From NCBI GenBank assembly GCA_012513545.1, contig JAAZCB010000199.1, positions 1-9,693 of the forward strand: a DNA stretch of 9,693 bases, written 5' to 3'. Positions within the stretch are counted from its first letter, which is position 1, and the number at the start of each line of letters is the position of its first letter. The notes beneath the pieces were generated by a model. The model saw only the letters and a program-made list of their open reading frames with translations, searched no databases and was not told where the DNA came from. The position numbers and the translations under genes were made by a program. Positions 8,560-9,693 of this stretch are shown in pieces. The stretch is from Clostridiaceae bacterium. GTDB taxonomy: Bacteria; Bacillota_A; Clostridia; Acetivibrionales; Acetivibrionaceae.

Positions 8560-8731
8560 GCTAATTGCATTATTATGGAACAAACATTGTGTAGAGACTA
8601 CTAGAGGCTGTTAATCCGGGCGAGGAAAAGCGGACCATTGTTCTACGCGAAGCGAGTTTGGGGAGCCCGAGCTGAATTTACAGCCTCTGTAGGCTCGAAA
8701 CTTAAGTTTGTGTAATAATAATGTAATTAGC
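8560..8731. repeat. 172-nt near-palindromic element able to fold as one long hairpin
   Basis: Outer arms 8560-8585 and 8706-8731 are inverted copies, with 22 of 26 positions complementary plus two G-T pairs. Moving inward, GAGACTAC faces a near-match (GAGCCTAC on the reverse strand). AGAGGCTGT (8603-8611) pairs perfectly with ACAGCCTCT (8680-8688). CGGGC (8617-8621) pairs with GCCCG (8665-8669). The tip (8622-8664) is more GC-rich than its surroundings and contains CGCGAAGCG. The element fills most of the gap between the helicase and the minus-strand SDR remnant. No target-site duplication and no open reading frame were seen. It could be a miniature inverted-repeat element, a structured RNA, or a barrier between convergent transcripts. 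No canonical terminator was seen in 8501-8559. Confidence 0.8.
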
Positions 8732-8743
8732 GTAAACCGACTA

Positions 8744-8770
8744 CAACCTCCAACCCAACAACCTCCAACC
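8744..8770. repeat. Short direct repeat, 12-nt unit with 15-bp period
   Basis: CAACCTCCAACC occurs at 8744-8755 and again at 8759-8770, in a pyrimidine-rich stretch just past the stop of the SDR remnant (minus strand). It looks like simple-sequence expansion; no function is evident. Confidence 0.7.
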
Positions 8771-8777
8771 TCACCTT

Positions 8778-9481
8778 TTACAACCTACAGTAAATCCACT
8801 TTGGAAGCACCTTCAAAAGCCAGGCTATAATACGCCACCTTTTTGTGACGTAACCCGAATATCTTGTACCATTAATAATTCCATAAATCTGTTCAGCAGC
8901 TTTCATAGGTGATGCAACCCAGAACAAGCCCTCTCCCTGAGCCATTTTAGTGTCTACAAAACCGGGCATTATATCTTTACCTTGATATCTTTCTTCATTT
9001 TTTTTGCCATACACAAAAGCCCTTCAAGGTAATTTGACATAAATGCCTTTGAAGCATTATAAGACGGGCTGTCCCCGCTTCCCCTCAATGCGGCGACAGA
9101 AGATATTGCGACAAAATGGCCGGAATCCTTTTCAATAAAATACTTTAAGCAGTGTTTGCTATACAACAAAAACCAGTTACATTTACGTCAATGGTGGCTT
9201 TTTCATTTTTCCAGTCAAGCTCCGGGTTCACAAACCCTGTTCCTGAGCAGAAAACAATGAGATCCACAGCATTCATTTCATGTATCAATTGACGTAATTC
9301 GGTCATTGCGTCATCAGGCTTTGAAACATCCAGTATGTTTAATATAAGAATCCGTATTCAGTTCCTTACTCAGGCTTTCAAGCAGGTCAGCACTTCTTGC
9401 CGCCAGGCCGAGACAGTAGTTTTCCCTTGAGAGAATTTTTGCAAGCTCTCTGCCTATTCCGCTGCTTGCCCCAATCAAATG
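8778..9481 (-). pseudogene. Decayed short-chain dehydrogenase/reductase (SDR)
   Basis: Read on the minus strand, the pieces in three frames add up to one classical SDR. From 9478 leftward comes LIGASSGIGRELAKIL, the glycine-rich NAD(P) site. About 9335-9147 gives LDVSKPDDAMTEL, then VDLIVFCSGTG and DVNVTGF. The frame covering 9169-8972 gives GHFVAISSVAALRG with the catalytic serine and YNASK with the YxxxK pair. The frame from 9014 to 8778 gives DIMPGFVDTKM and the C-terminus, ending in WIYCRL. Frame breaks lie near 9340-9350, 9144-9152 and 8970-8978; the last two are each repaired by adding one base. No ATG precedes the glycine-rich motif: the coding similarity runs into the terminator stem at 9488-9510, so the first few codons are missing. 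Substrate unknown. It is almost certainly non-functional unless the sequence is error-rich. Confidence 0.85.
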
Positions 9482-9510
9482 AAATAAAAACCCCGGTATA
9501 ACCGGGGTTT
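9481..9510 (-). terminator. Intrinsic terminator of the right-edge dockerin gene
   Basis: A perfect 10-bp stem (AAACCCCGGT at 9488-9497 with ACCGGGGTTT at 9501-9510) has a 3-nt loop. Read on the minus strand, the hairpin ends in TTTTTATTT. It lies 36 nt after the dockerin stop codon and directly abuts the SDR remnant. The U-run on the plus strand is short (TTT), so termination is mainly minus-strand. Confidence 0.85.
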
Positions 9511-9546
9511 GATTGTAAAAATACCAATATATCAGTGTTTATATGA

Positions 9547-9693
9547 TCAGTCAATTACCGCTCCTCCACTACCGCTATTACCAGGTAATGTCGCTGTTCC
9601 AAGGATTACCCTTTTCAATAATGCATAATCGGTAGAATTAACCTTGCCATCGCCGTTCAAATCCGCAAGCGGAATGCGCCAGCTAGGAAGCAC
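9547..9693 (-). CDS. C-terminal end of a dockerin-containing (cellulosomal) protein, partial
   Basis: The minus strand is open from the window edge to the TGA at 9547-9549, giving 48 residues. They include ADLNGDGKVNSTDYALLKR followed by VILG, a calcium-binding dockerin repeat with Asp/Asn/Asp/Asn/Asp at loop positions 1, 3, 5, 9 and 12 and its F-type helix. A short Gly/Ser-rich tail (LPGNSGSGGAVID) ends the protein. Since dockerins have two such repeats and only one is seen, this is most likely the second repeat of a C-terminal dockerin. Its catalytic part lies beyond 9693 and cannot be named. A terminator follows at 9481-9510. Confidence 0.85.
   Translation of the reverse strand: MLPSWRIPLADLNGDGKVNSTDYALLKRVILGTATLPGNSGSGGAVID

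Noticed and set aside
8560..8731. Complete insertion sequence
   Set aside because: There is no room for a transposase and no target-site duplication; at most it is a non-autonomous element.

Overview
The window looks like chromosomal DNA from an anaerobic, cellulosome-forming clostridium of the Ruminiclostridium/Acetivibrio type. Three things support this: the DNA is AT-rich, a secreted esterase carries a type I dockerin, and the end of a second dockerin protein lies at the right edge. Genes are packed clostridial-style, with strong purine-rich ribosome binding sites and short intrinsic terminators. The genus is inferred; no ribosomal RNA or other diagnostic marker is present.

Layout. Positions 1-166 hold tandem copies of a 67-bp two-hairpin repeat. 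An orphan terminator and a leader follow (to 397). Next is a nitrogen module: an Amt ammonium transporter whose frame is broken near its 3' end (398-1773 overall), then a PII protein of GlnK type (1792-2133) with its own terminator. A single diverged copy of the left-edge repeat lies at 2229-2286. A monocistronic gene for a secreted dockerin/CE2-like SGNH esterase (2364-3677) has its own promoter and terminator. A tight three-gene operon follows (3800-8500): a YkpA/YbiT-type ABC-F ATPase, a Uup-type ABC-F ATPase and a compact DEAD-box RNA helicase, all expected to act on ribosomes or RNA. The operon ends at a 172-nt near-palindrome (8560-8731). Beyond it, on the minus strand, are a decayed short-chain dehydrogenase (8778 to about 9481), an intrinsic terminator, and the C-terminal 48 codons of a dockerin protein that starts outside the window.

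How the genes fit together. Amt and PII form the usual ammonium uptake and nitrogen-sensing pair. The esterase would be exported and docked onto a scaffoldin to remove acetyl groups from hemicellulose. The two ABC-F proteins and the helicase form a plausible translation or ribosome-assembly operon. The right end is a convergent junction showing gene decay.

Novelty. I see no clear new defence or metabolic system. The least explained items are the 67-bp repeat family and the 172-nt palindromic element. The Amt frameshift and the triply shifted SDR are either real decay or base-calling errors, which reads could settle.
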